In this document: positions 52,571-61,053 of the stretch, piece after piece
Position numbering within the stretch: the first letter of the stretch is position 1
How the letters are laid out: the number at the start of each line of letters is the position of its first letter
DNA from: Leadbetterella sp031420365
Lineage (GTDB): Bacteria > Bacteroidota > Bacteroidia > Cytophagales > Spirosomataceae
Direction of reading: 5' to 3'
DNA: 64,000 bases
Assembly (NCBI GenBank): GCA_031420365.1
Contig: JANOMP010000343.1
Coordinates: 18,082-82,081 of the forward strand
Made by a program: the position numbers and the translations under genes
Notes under the pieces: model-generated
Databases searched by the model: none
Told to the model about the DNA's origin: nothing
What the model saw: only the letters and a program-made list of their open reading frames with translations

Positions 52571-54043
52571 ATGTCTTTGAAATTTGAGCACGTAGAAATA
52601 AGTAAAAACAATTTTACAATACTCTCTGAACTTTCTTTTGAAATAGTAGAAAATACTGTGATTTATGGTGAAAGTGGCTCAGGAAAAAGCTTATTGCTAG
52701 ATGCTATGTCGGGAAGAATTTTCCCTACAAAAGGCAAAATCATTAAAGAATCTCAAAAGAAACTCATCACAGTAGCAAGAGATTATAGCTTTCATCAATT
52801 AGTAGGTCCGGTATATCAATATTACCAACAAAGATTTAACACCCAAGATGCAGAACTAGGTCCAACTGTTTATGAGGTTCTTCAAAATCAAATAAAACCT
52901 GTAGGAACAATAAATGAAAATTCTGTGATGGTGCCACCACCCCAGTATGCTGAGGATTGGTTGAAAATAATAGTTAAAAAAATGAAATTAGAAGGCCTTC
53001 TTTACCAAAAGATAACTTCCTTGTCGAATGGCGAAACTCGAAAGTCTTTGATAGCAATTGCACTTTTAAAAAAGCCTGATATTTTATTGCTCGACAACCC
53101 ATTTACGGGATTAGATATAAAAAGTAGAGAAGATTTGAAAGTGTTGCTTTCAGAACTAAAAGGTATAGTAATAGTTCTGGTTGCGAGTCCTAACGATATA
53201 CCAAAAAATTTTAAAAAATGTATCTTTTTGGAAAATAAGAGCATTGGTTTCATAGGAAAAAAGAATGATTATATTCCGAAGGTATCTTACAATTGGAATA
53301 TAGATAATGCTTTACTCAAGGAAATTACAGCAATCTCGAGTCTTCAATTCAAACCATTCGAATCATTCGAAAATGCAATTTCGATAACAAATGGTTATGT
53401 AAAGTATGGCAATAAATTTGTTTTAGAAGGAATAAATTGGAAAGTAAAAAAAGGAGAGAAATGGGCTTTAATGGGGCCAAATGGCTCAGGCAAAAGTTCA
53501 CTTTTGAGTATAATCATAGGTGATAATCCGCAATGCTACCAAAACGAACTATACCTATTTGACAAAAGGCGAGGAAGTGGCGAAAGTATTTGGGATTTGA
53601 AAAAGAAAATGGGTTTCGTTTCACCAGAATTGCATCTATATTTCAATAAAAACAGTACAGTTTGGAAAGTAATTGCATCGGGTTTTTTTGATTCCGCCGG
53701 CTTATTCCAAAAACTAACAGAGAATCAATTGGCTTTAACACATTTATATTTGAAATTGGTGAATCTATTTGATCTAAAAGATAGAAATCTAAATCAATTA
53801 TCGTTTGGTCAGCAACGTCTTGTTTTTTTAGCAAGAGCTTTGGTTAAAAACCCTACTTTATTAATTTTAGACGAACCATGCCAAGGATTAGACTATAACC
53901 AAATGATCTTTTTCCGGTCTATTTTAAATGAGATAGCAGTTCATCAAAACAAAACTCTTGTTTTTGTAACACATTATGAAGATGAAATACCAGCATGTAT
54001 AAACATGCGATTTAATCTATTTGAAGGTAAAGAATTGAGGTAA
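52571..54043 (+). CDS. ABC ATPase with two nucleotide-binding domains, ModF-like
   Basis: A 490-residue protein with two ABC domains and no membrane segments. Domain 1 (about 1-225) has Walker A YGESGSGKSLLLD, the atypical signature LSNGETRKS and Walker B ILLLDNPFTGLD. Domain 2 (about 270-490) has Walker A GPNGSGKSSLLS, signature LSFGQQRLV and Walker B LLILDEPCQGLD. The Asn in LLLDNP instead of the catalytic Glu suggests one weak ATPase site. The arrangement and LSxGExRK resemble ModF (PhrA) of molybdate loci, but no molybdate transport genes are near, so the partner is unknown. Confidence 0.85.
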   Translation: MSLKFEHVEISKNNFTILSELSFEIVENTVIYGESGSGKSLLLDAMSGRIFPTKGKIIKESQKKLITVARDYSFHQLVGPVYQYYQQRFNTQDAELGPTVYEVLQNQIKPVGTINENSVMVPPPQYAEDWLKIIVKKMKLEGLLYQKITSLSNGETRKSLIAIALLKKPDILLLDNPFTGLDIKSREDLKVLLSELKGIVIVLVASPNDIPKNFKKCIFLENKSIGFIGKKNDYIPKVSYNWNIDNALLKEITAISSLQFKPFESFENAISITNGYVKYGNKFVLEGINWKVKKGEKWALMGPNGSGKSSLLSIIIGDNPQCYQNELYLFDKRRGSGESIWDLKKKMGFVSPELHLYFNKNSTVWKVIASGFFDSAGLFQKLTENQLALTHLYLKLVNLFDLKDRNLNQLSFGQQRLVFLARALVKNPTLLILDEPCQGLDYNQMIFFRSILNEIAVHQNKTLVFVTHYEDEIPACINMRFNLFEGKELR

Positions 54044-54282
54044 AAAATCAAATATTTCAAAAGGAAAAATAATACTATCACCCATTTAACAAACAAGTCC
54101 CAACATTAAATTTAAAAAAACTTAAACGCTTTAGAAATTAAAGACAAATGTTGATGCGACTTTTTCAAATGAATTTTATCCTTCATATAGTTTTGAAATT
54201 CAAACTACTTTCAAAATAATTAAAAATTTGATTTTAGTAATTGATTCTTTATAACCAGAAGGCTTCAGTCCAATTCTAAATG

Positions 54283-54735
54283 CTAAATCAAAATACTAAA
54301 TTTGTCATTATTGGGCACACATTTCCCATCTTTTACCGTGCAAGTTTGGCACTTAATTTTACCTGAAATCTCTTTACTTGGTTTTAAAATTTTAACTTTC
54401 TGGATAAATTTAGCCTCCTTAATAAAATAATTGACCTTGCCTTCCCAAATTTCATCATATTTTTCTTTGGCATTAATTGGAATAAGTTTTCCGACAAGCT
54501 GAAAATTTCCGGTTTGGTTAAACTCTATTTCAGTAGGCATTGGGCCGTCTACTTTTAAATCTGAGCTATACAAATACCAACCTGAATCTATTTTCCCTTT
54601 AAAAACCAAATCAATAGTTTCACCTACTTTTGCACCTTTCTTTGAAGGAGAAAATGTCCATTTTACCGGTTTCAAGATTTGAAAAGAAAAGAAAATAAAC
54701 CCTAAAGTACTAATAATAAAAAATTTAAATTTCAT
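54283..54735 (-). CDS. Secreted DsbD N-terminal-domain-like protein
   Basis: A 150-residue protein with a signal peptide (about residues 1-20) and a single immunoglobulin-like domain of the DsbD alpha type: VKWTFSPSKKGAKVGETIDLVFKGKI is split across strands, then DSGWYLYSSDL and NYFIKEAKFIQKV. The Cys pair region, normally YQxCxxxxCxPP, is KCQTCTVKDGKCVPN, giving three Cys in place of two. The central membrane and C-terminal thioredoxin parts of DsbD are missing, so this is a stand-alone domain that might accept electrons from another redox protein. It ends the transcript with the MBL nuclease gene upstream. Confidence 0.82.
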   Translation of the reverse strand: MKFKFFIISTLGFIFFSFQILKPVKWTFSPSKKGAKVGETIDLVFKGKIDSGWYLYSSDLKVDGPMPTEIEFNQTGNFQLVGKLIPINAKEKYDEIWEGKVNYFIKEAKFIQKVKILKPSKEISGKIKCQTCTVKDGKCVPNNDKFSILI

Positions 54736-54746
54736 AAAAATATCGT

Positions 54747-56138
54747 TTATAATTCAAAAATTTCTCCTTGTGTAGGTATTAAAATATTTTTATACCCCTC
54801 ATTTTTCAACCTCTCTTTAAATGCCAATTGGGTTTCGAATTCGCCATGTACCAAAAACATTTTCTTGACTTTAGAAGCAACCTGACACTTCAATAAAGCA
54901 ATCATTTCTGAGTAATCAGCATGAGCTGAAAACGAATCCATTACCTCCACATCTGCTATAACAGCTTTTTCTTCTCCAAAAATTCTAACAGTCTTTTGTC
55001 CAGATTTTATAGCATGGCCTAAGGAATTTGGAGAGCAATAACCTACTATTAAAATTGTATTTTTGCTATATTGAATATTGTTGGCAATATGATGCTTGAT
55101 TCGCCCTGCCTCCGCCATTCCTGATGCAGAAATAATAACACATGGAACTTTAGATTCATTCAAGGCTTTTGAATCATTTACTTCAGTAATATAATGCAAA
55201 TTATCAAACCCAAACGCATCCCCTTCTCTTTCAATGTATTGCAAAATGTCTGGGTTAAAATCTTCCCTGTGTTTTTTCATAATCATAGTAGCATTTACTG
55301 CTAATGGACTATCTACATAAACAGGGATCCTTGGGAGTTTTCCTTCATTTTCTAATTGATCTAAAGCAAAAATAAGCTCTTGTGTTCTATCTACTGCAAA
55401 TGCTGGAATAATGAGCTTGCCCCTTTTTATAACACAGGTTTCATGCACAATTTTCAGCAAGTGGGCTTTCATATCTAGATTAGGTTCATGAAGGCGGTTT
55501 CCATAGGTAGATTCGCAAATGATATAATCTACCTGAGGAAAATCAGATGGGCTTCTTAAAATCTTATCATTTGGCCTTCCTATGTCTCCTGTAAAATACA
55601 GTGTTTTATTATTTTCATTCTCAAAAGTCAATAAAATTCCAGCACTTCCTAGAATATGACCCGCATTAAAATACTCTATTTTTATGCCCTCTTCCAAATA
55701 AAATGGAATATTAAGACGTATTACTTGAAATAATTCTAATGCATTATATACGTCTTGCTCATCATATAAAAGCTCTAATTCTTGTTCATTTCTATTTTTT
55801 CTTCTTTTATTTACTCTTTCTAAGTCCCGTTCTTGAATTCTAGCCGAATCCATCAACATTATTTCACAAAGACTTTTTGAGGCTGCCGTACAATAAATAG
55901 GTCCCGAGAATCCTTTTTTCACCAGTCTGGGTATTAAACCAGTGTGGTCAATATGAGCATGAGAAACCAACAAATAGTCAATCTCAGAAGGATTAAATCC
56001 AAATTTTAAATTTAAATCATTGGTATTTATGCCTTGAAACAAGCCGCAATCTAAAAGAATTTTTTTTCCTTTATCTGTAATTATTAAATGTTTGCTACCG
56101 GTAACTTGTTGAGCCGCTCCAAAAGATTGTAGTTTCAT
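54747..56138 (-). CDS. MBL-fold beta-CASP RNA-processing exonuclease
   Basis: A 463-residue metallo-beta-lactamase-fold nuclease. Metal motif SHAHIDHTGL (HxHxDH, about residues 58-67), FNAGHILGSA and YFTGDIGRP supply ligands. The beta-CASP insert has YICESTYGNRLHE, IPAFAVDRTQELIFAL and SASGMAEAGRIKHHI. The C-terminal SFSAHADYSEM and LVHGE motifs close the site. Relatives act as RNA endonucleases or 5'-3' exonucleases (Ysh1/CPSF-like). The DsbD-domain gene follows after 11 bp. Confidence 0.93.
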   Translation of the reverse strand: MKLQSFGAAQQVTGSKHLIITDKGKKILLDCGLFQGINTNDLNLKFGFNPSEIDYLLVSHAHIDHTGLIPRLVKKGFSGPIYCTAASKSLCEIMLMDSARIQERDLERVNKRRKNRNEQELELLYDEQDVYNALELFQVIRLNIPFYLEEGIKIEYFNAGHILGSAGILLTFENENNKTLYFTGDIGRPNDKILRSPSDFPQVDYIICESTYGNRLHEPNLDMKAHLLKIVHETCVIKRGKLIIPAFAVDRTQELIFALDQLENEGKLPRIPVYVDSPLAVNATMIMKKHREDFNPDILQYIEREGDAFGFDNLHYITEVNDSKALNESKVPCVIISASGMAEAGRIKHHIANNIQYSKNTILIVGYCSPNSLGHAIKSGQKTVRIFGEEKAVIADVEVMDSFSAHADYSEMIALLKCQVASKVKKMFLVHGEFETQLAFKERLKNEGYKNILIPTQGEIFEL

Positions 56139-56336
56139 TGTTTTTAAGTTTTACTTGTTTACGATGCAAAGTAAGAATTTATTGGTGAAAAAGATAAAAG
56201 TTCTTTTAGCATTTTCCCTTTAACTATCCATGTGGACCTGTATTGGAACGAGTAATTTTCAAAACAACTGTTAAAAAAACATCCTTTAAAAACCAAAAAA
56301 ATTTATAAAAATTTATAAAAAATCCAATCAATATTC

Positions 56337-57518
56337 TTAAATATTTCCTCCAACTTTTAATCCACTTGGAACACTCTTTGGAAGGTTTTTGTCATAGCTT
56401 TCATCATTTAAAGTATTCAAAAACTCAACAATTATAGAAATATCTTTAAAATCTACCTTTAAATGATCTATAAGAGGATCCATTTGAACAATACTTAGCT
56501 TAGAATTTGAAACTTTTCCTCCAGATAAATCCTCATAAAATTGCAATACATTTTCAAGGGTTTTAAGCTTACCATTATGCATATATGGAAACGTAAATCG
56601 AAGGTTACGCAATGAAGGGGTTCTGAAAGCATGCTTTTTTTGAATTCCGTCGTCTGCAACGGTAAGTTTTTCATTATCTGTTACGCCTAAAATATGTGCT
56701 TTAAAATCAGAAAACATAGGTCCATTATGACATTTTGAACATCCTGATTTCAAAAAAGCCAACATTCCATCAATTTCTTTTTGAGAAAGAGCCATTTTAT
56801 TGCCTCTCATATACTGGTCAAATCTAGTATTTTTTGCTATAATTGTACGTTCATAAGTAGCAATAGCTTTACCCAAATTAACTTCATTTATAGCATCTGT
56901 TTCCTGAAATGCTTGCTTGAACAATATCTGATATTTTGTATTATTTCTTAGTCTTTCAAGAATTTTACTAATAACTTCATTTTCATTTAAGGAATGCCCT
57001 CGCATTTCTTCAAATGCTTTTAATGGTTCAAGGGCCTGTTTTTCAAGACTTCTTACTCTTAAATCCCAAAACATTGGAGCAAAAGCTACATCTCCAATTC
57101 CTTCGTTAGAGATACCGTTATAAGCCGTATTTATGATAGATTGTGAATTTCTCTTTACAAACGGAATATCATTTGGAATTAAGAAAGTACGATGGCTACT
57201 GAATCCTTTACCATTGACTCCAATTGAAAGGTCAATATTTTCAGCAAATCCTGAAGATGGATGGTGACAAGTAGCACATGCAATATCTTTTCCACCAGAT
57301 AAAATTGGGTCAAAAAAAAGAAGTTTCCCCAACAAAATTTTTTCTTTAGTGATAAGATTATTAAGTGGGACTGGAACTTCCATTGGTAAGGCCGCCAAAA
57401 CGTTAATATCATCTATTTTAGGCCTGGATTTCTTGGTTTCATTATGGGTTGCATTCGAACAAGAGCCAATAAAATAGGCTAAAGCTATCATTAAACTACA
57501 TGCTTGTTGGGATAGCAT
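56337..57518 (-). CDS. Diheme cytochrome c peroxidase (MauG/CcpA family)
   Basis: A 393-residue periplasmic lipoprotein (signal to FIGSC, about residue 20). It has two heme-binding CxxCH motifs: CATCHHPSSGF (about residues 79-89) and CSKCHNGPMFSD (about 256-267), with typical spacing for diheme peroxidases. FMRTPSLRNLRFTFPYMHNG in part (here FRTPSLRNL then FPYMHNGKL) carries the distal Met/His region near the C terminus. It would reduce hydrogen peroxide with cytochrome c or modify protein substrates. It stands alone. Confidence 0.93.
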   Translation of the reverse strand: MLSQQACSLMIALAYFIGSCSNATHNETKKSRPKIDDINVLAALPMEVPVPLNNLITKEKILLGKLLFFDPILSGGKDIACATCHHPSSGFAENIDLSIGVNGKGFSSHRTFLIPNDIPFVKRNSQSIINTAYNGISNEGIGDVAFAPMFWDLRVRSLEKQALEPLKAFEEMRGHSLNENEVISKILERLRNNTKYQILFKQAFQETDAINEVNLGKAIATYERTIIAKNTRFDQYMRGNKMALSQKEIDGMLAFLKSGCSKCHNGPMFSDFKAHILGVTDNEKLTVADDGIQKKHAFRTPSLRNLRFTFPYMHNGKLKTLENVLQFYEDLSGGKVSNSKLSIVQMDPLIDHLKVDFKDISIIVEFLNTLNDESYDKNLPKSVPSGLKVGGNI

Positions 57519-57674
57519 TCAAAAAATGGAATTTACCTTCAAATTTAAAAGAAAATACAGTATTCAGCCATGATATTTATCAGTTTCAGAGTATTTACTA
57601 TTCGAATTTATTTTAGTAATTCGAATAGTAAATAGATCTTAATAGATTGAATTGCTTAAATTAATCTACTTATT

Positions 57675-59189
57675 TTAATGTAAAAAATGTCTAACACCTG
57701 TCATAACCATTGCCATTCCATTTTGGTCACAATAGTCGATTGACAATTGATCTTTAATTGAGCCCCCTGGCTGAACAATAGCACATATTCCAACTTTCCC
57801 AGCTATTTCTACACAATCAGGAAAAGGGAAGAAAGCTTCAGAAGCCATAACAGATCCAGTTAAATCAAAACCAAATTCTTTGGCTTTGTCTATGGCTTGT
57901 TTTAATGCATCTACTCTTGAGGTTTGTCCAACACCACTTGCTAAAAGCTGCCCATCTTTAGCCAAAACTACATTATTAGATTTTAGATGTTTGCAGATTT
58001 TCAAAGCAAATTCTAATCCTTTAAATTGATCTAAAGTAGGTAATGTTTGGGTAACAACTTTAAAATCAGCCTTTTTTTCTGTCGAAATGTCTTTGTCTTG
58101 TTCTAAAACTCCGTTTAAAAGCGTTCTGAATTGTTTTTTGGAAGTTTTTACTTCTTTTCTTATCAACAATCTACGATCTTTTTTCTTTTTCAAAATTTCT
58201 AGGGCATCGGCATCAAAAGAAGGAGCAATCATGATTTCAAAGAAAAGCTTATGTAGTTCTACTGCCGTAGCCAAGTCTACATTCCCGTTAGAAATTATGA
58301 CTCCACCAAAAGCCGAAACGGGGTCGCAAGACAAAGCATTCAAATAAGATTGTAATGAAGTTTCAGCTGTCGCCACACCACAGGCATTGTTATGTTTTAC
58401 AATTACAAATGTCTGCTTGTCAAATTCTTCAATCAGCTTTACACATGCGTCTACATCCATAAGGTTGTTGTAAGAAAGCTCTTTTCCGTGAAGTTGGGTA
58501 AACATTTCTTCTAAATTTCCATAGAAACAAGCCGACTGGTGGGGGTTTTCACCATATCTTAAAGGTGTTTGTTGTGTAGTTCGAAAATTCCCGCCGTCTT
58601 CTATTCCAGCAAAATACGCATGAATTACAGAGTCATAATGTGAACTTGTACCAAATGCTAGTTTCGCATATTTTTTTCTATCCTCAAAATCAGTTCCACA
58701 GTTTTTTTCAATAAGCATATCGAAAACATCATCATATTGCATTCTGGACGATACTATTAAAACATCATGAAAGTTTTTAGCGGCCCCACGTATTAAAGCA
58801 ATACCTCCAATGTCAATTTTCTCAATAATATCTTCTTCTGATGCTCCAGAAACTACAGTTTCTTCGAAGGGGTATAAATCTACTATCACCAAATCAATGG
58901 CTGGAATCTCAAGTTCTGCTGCGGTTTTTACGTCTTCTTTATTATTTCTTCTATGCAATATTCCTCCAAAAACTTTTGGGTGAAGTGTTTTTACTCTTCC
59001 ACCAAAAATAGAAGGATAGGAAGTCAAATCTTCCACGGCGATAACAGGAATCCCCATTTTTTCAATAAAACTTTGGGTACCACCTGTTGAATATAAAGTT
59101 ACATCGTTTTCATGAAGTAGTTTTACAATTTTATCGAGTCCATCTTTATAAAAAACTGAAATTAGCGCAGAATTGATTTTTTTGGACAT
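57675..59189 (-). CDS. purH: Bifunctional AICAR formyltransferase/IMP cyclohydrolase
   Basis: A 504-residue enzyme for the last two steps of purine synthesis. The N-terminal MGS-like cyclohydrolase domain (about 1-150) has LHENDVTLYSTGGTQSFIEK, VKTLHPKVFGGILHRR and LVIVDLYPFEETV. The AICAR formyltransferase domain has LRYGENPHQSACFYG, the catalytic Lys-His in IVKHNNACGVATA, and VSAFGGVIISNG; MASEAFFPFPDCVE and IVQPGGSIKD lie near the end. It is full length. The 414-bp region upstream has no gene and should contain its promoter. Confidence 0.97.
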   Translation of the reverse strand: MSKKINSALISVFYKDGLDKIVKLLHENDVTLYSTGGTQSFIEKMGIPVIAVEDLTSYPSIFGGRVKTLHPKVFGGILHRRNNKEDVKTAAELEIPAIDLVIVDLYPFEETVVSGASEEDIIEKIDIGGIALIRGAAKNFHDVLIVSSRMQYDDVFDMLIEKNCGTDFEDRKKYAKLAFGTSSHYDSVIHAYFAGIEDGGNFRTTQQTPLRYGENPHQSACFYGNLEEMFTQLHGKELSYNNLMDVDACVKLIEEFDKQTFVIVKHNNACGVATAETSLQSYLNALSCDPVSAFGGVIISNGNVDLATAVELHKLFFEIMIAPSFDADALEILKKKKDRRLLIRKEVKTSKKQFRTLLNGVLEQDKDISTEKKADFKVVTQTLPTLDQFKGLEFALKICKHLKSNNVVLAKDGQLLASGVGQTSRVDALKQAIDKAKEFGFDLTGSVMASEAFFPFPDCVEIAGKVGICAIVQPGGSIKDQLSIDYCDQNGMAMVMTGVRHFLH

Positions 59190-59603
59190 ATATTAAATAA
59201 TTATTTCTATAAAATTTCACAAAAATAAAACATTTGAGTGGTCTATCCTCAATAAAATGGTTGGAAATCAGAATTAAAATCTTGACTCCTCCTGTTTTCT
59301 TAAATGAATTTTTCCGTTCTGGTTTAAAGGTATTGAAAATTATAAGTTAAAAAGTTTGCATATTCCATCCTCTTATCTAATTTTAACGAGCCCCTTTTGG
59401 GAATGTAACGTTGAAGGCCGTCATTTAAAAAAAGAAAATTTCATTCTTAAGTTTAGGCATAAAAACTAAATGAAAAAAAATAATTTATGCTTAGAAAGTA
59501 GACAGCGTAGAAATTAAAGAAGTTCAGTTTTCGAAAATTAGACCTTTTCAAAATTGAATAAACTATAAATAAATTAAATTTGAAAAAATATTTTAAGCTT
59601 TTT
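59190..59603. other. 414-bp intergenic region upstream of purH
   Basis: A minus-strand frame overlapping into the cupin gene is low-complexity and unsupported. A possible minus-strand -7 box (TATTTTTG, 59227-59220) lies about 30 bp before the purH start. No other feature was recognised. Confidence 0.55.
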
Positions 59604-60116
59604 TCATCGCCCAAAATCATCCTGAACACGTACAATATCATCCTCATTTGAAGGGTATTCTTTATCCGTGTGTTGCCAGATTTCTGCAACAACTCCCCAA
59701 CCCTCTTTTAATCCTAAAAGCCGGTGTCTTTCGCCACATTTTAGACTTATTACTTGCCCTATTGTTAATTCTTGAAGTTCTTTTTCTTCGTCGCTATCTG
59801 AAATTACTAGTCCAGCTACCCCAGCTATTAGTTTCCAAATTTCTGCTCTCCGGTGATGATACTGCCAAGAAAGGCGTTTTTCTGGAGCAACGACCAAAAT
59901 TTTGGGACTTAATTTTTCAAATCCTGCAAAATCATTCAAACTTAAGTGTGAAAAGAATTTTTCTATAAAAGCTGGAGATTGATTTTCATTCAAAACAAAA
60001 AACCCTCCCCAAGGTCTTTTATGGTCTTGAGAAACCACCTCAAAACCTTGTTGCTTTATAAAAGTTAAAATTGAATCAAAAACATCTTCTTTACTGTCTT
60101 GGGCTTGTAGTTTCAT
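59604..60116 (-). CDS. Cupin protein, mannose-6-phosphate-isomerase type II C-terminal-like
   Basis: A 170-residue cupin. RPWGGFFVL (about 34-42), LSPKILVVAPEKRLSWQYHHRRAEIW (split at the barrel strands; the HH and E are metal ligands), the Gly-rich turn LTIGQVISLKCGERHRLLGL and a final EDDIVRVQDDFGR match the isomerase domain of bifunctional GDP-mannose pyrophosphorylases and related stand-alone phosphosugar isomerases. The sugar cannot be assigned. It lies 49 bp downstream of era on the same strand, so likely co-transcribed. Confidence 0.88.
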   Translation of the reverse strand: MKLQAQDSKEDVFDSILTFIKQQGFEVVSQDHKRPWGGFFVLNENQSPAFIEKFFSHLSLNDFAGFEKLSPKILVVAPEKRLSWQYHHRRAEIWKLIAGVAGLVISDSDEEKELQELTIGQVISLKCGERHRLLGLKEGWGVVAEIWQHTDKEYPSNEDDIVRVQDDFGR

Positions 60117-60165
60117 ATTATTTTGGTTCTATTCTTTGTATAATTCGGAATGGCGATTCAAAACT

Positions 60166-61053
60166 TTAATATCCAAAGTTTTCTAATTTAACTTTTTTCT
60201 GCCTCCAATCGGGTTCAACTTTAATATATTGTTCTAAAAACACTTTTTTGCCAAAAAACTGTTCCATCTCTTTTCTAGCTTCTATGCCTACTATTTTTAT
60301 TCTCTCCCCCTTGTGGCCAAGCAATATGGCTCTTTGTGTGGAGCGTTCAACGTATATTTCACTCGACACTTTGATTATTTCGTCCGTTTCTTTAAAAGCA
60401 GTAATTACCACTTCACAACTATAGGGCACTTCTTTTTTATAGTTCATGAATATTTTCTCTCTTATAATTTCAGCAGCAAAAAATCGCTCCGGTTTATCAG
60501 TTAATTCATCTTTCGGAAAATAAGGCGGATGTACTGGCAACAACTTGCTTATGTTTTCTAACAATCCTTCAATTCCTACCTTTTGTAAAGCTGATATACT
60601 CAAAATTAGGGTAGGATTAAAAACTTTTTTCCAATGCTCTATCTTTTCTTGTATGATTTCAGGAGTCGCTAAGTCTATTTTGTTAATAATCAAAATAATT
60701 GGACTTTCACATTTTTGAAGTTTTTGAATAACATCTTCTTCATCGTATTTTTCATAAATGTCAGTAACAAAAAGTATCACATCAGCATCTTCTAAAGAGC
60801 CATGCACAAACTCCATCATAGACTTATGAAGCTCATAAACAGGTTTAATTATGCCGGGGGTGTCGCTATAAACCAATTGAAAATCATATTCGGGCGTTTC
60901 GCCGTTTACAATTCCCATTATCCTGTGTCGTGTAGTTTGAGCCTTTGAAGTAATAATAGAAAGCTTTTCTCCTACCAGTTCATTCATTAATGTAGATTTT
61001 CCTACATTTGGCTTACCTACTATGCTTATAAAGCCCGCTTTATGTTCTTTCAT
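60166..61053 (-). CDS. era: GTPase Era
   Basis: A 295-residue ribosome-assembly GTPase. The G domain has G1 GKPNVGKSTLMN (about 14-25), the switch region KAQTTRHRIMGI, G3 SDTPGI and G4 IINKIDLA. The C-terminal KH domain (about 205-295) has YVERSTQRAILLGHKGERIK and a GxxG loop that binds the 3' end of 16S rRNA. It is full length. Its ATG overlaps the TGA of the upstream sulfatase gene (ATGA), so the two are translationally coupled. Confidence 0.97.
   Translation of the reverse strand: MKEHKAGFISIVGKPNVGKSTLMNELVGEKLSIITSKAQTTRHRIMGIVNGETPEYDFQLVYSDTPGIIKPVYELHKSMMEFVHGSLEDADVILFVTDIYEKYDEEDVIQKLQKCESPIILIINKIDLATPEIIQEKIEHWKKVFNPTLILSISALQKVGIEGLLENISKLLPVHPPYFPKDELTDKPERFFAAEIIREKIFMNYKKEVPYSCEVVITAFKETDEIIKVSSEIYVERSTQRAILLGHKGERIKIVGIEARKEMEQFFGKKVFLEQYIKVEPDWRQKKVKLENFGY

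Noticed and set aside
59453..59692. Minus-strand 79-residue frame
   Set aside because: It overlaps the end of the cupin gene in another frame, is Phe/Tyr/Ser-rich low complexity and lacks a good start.
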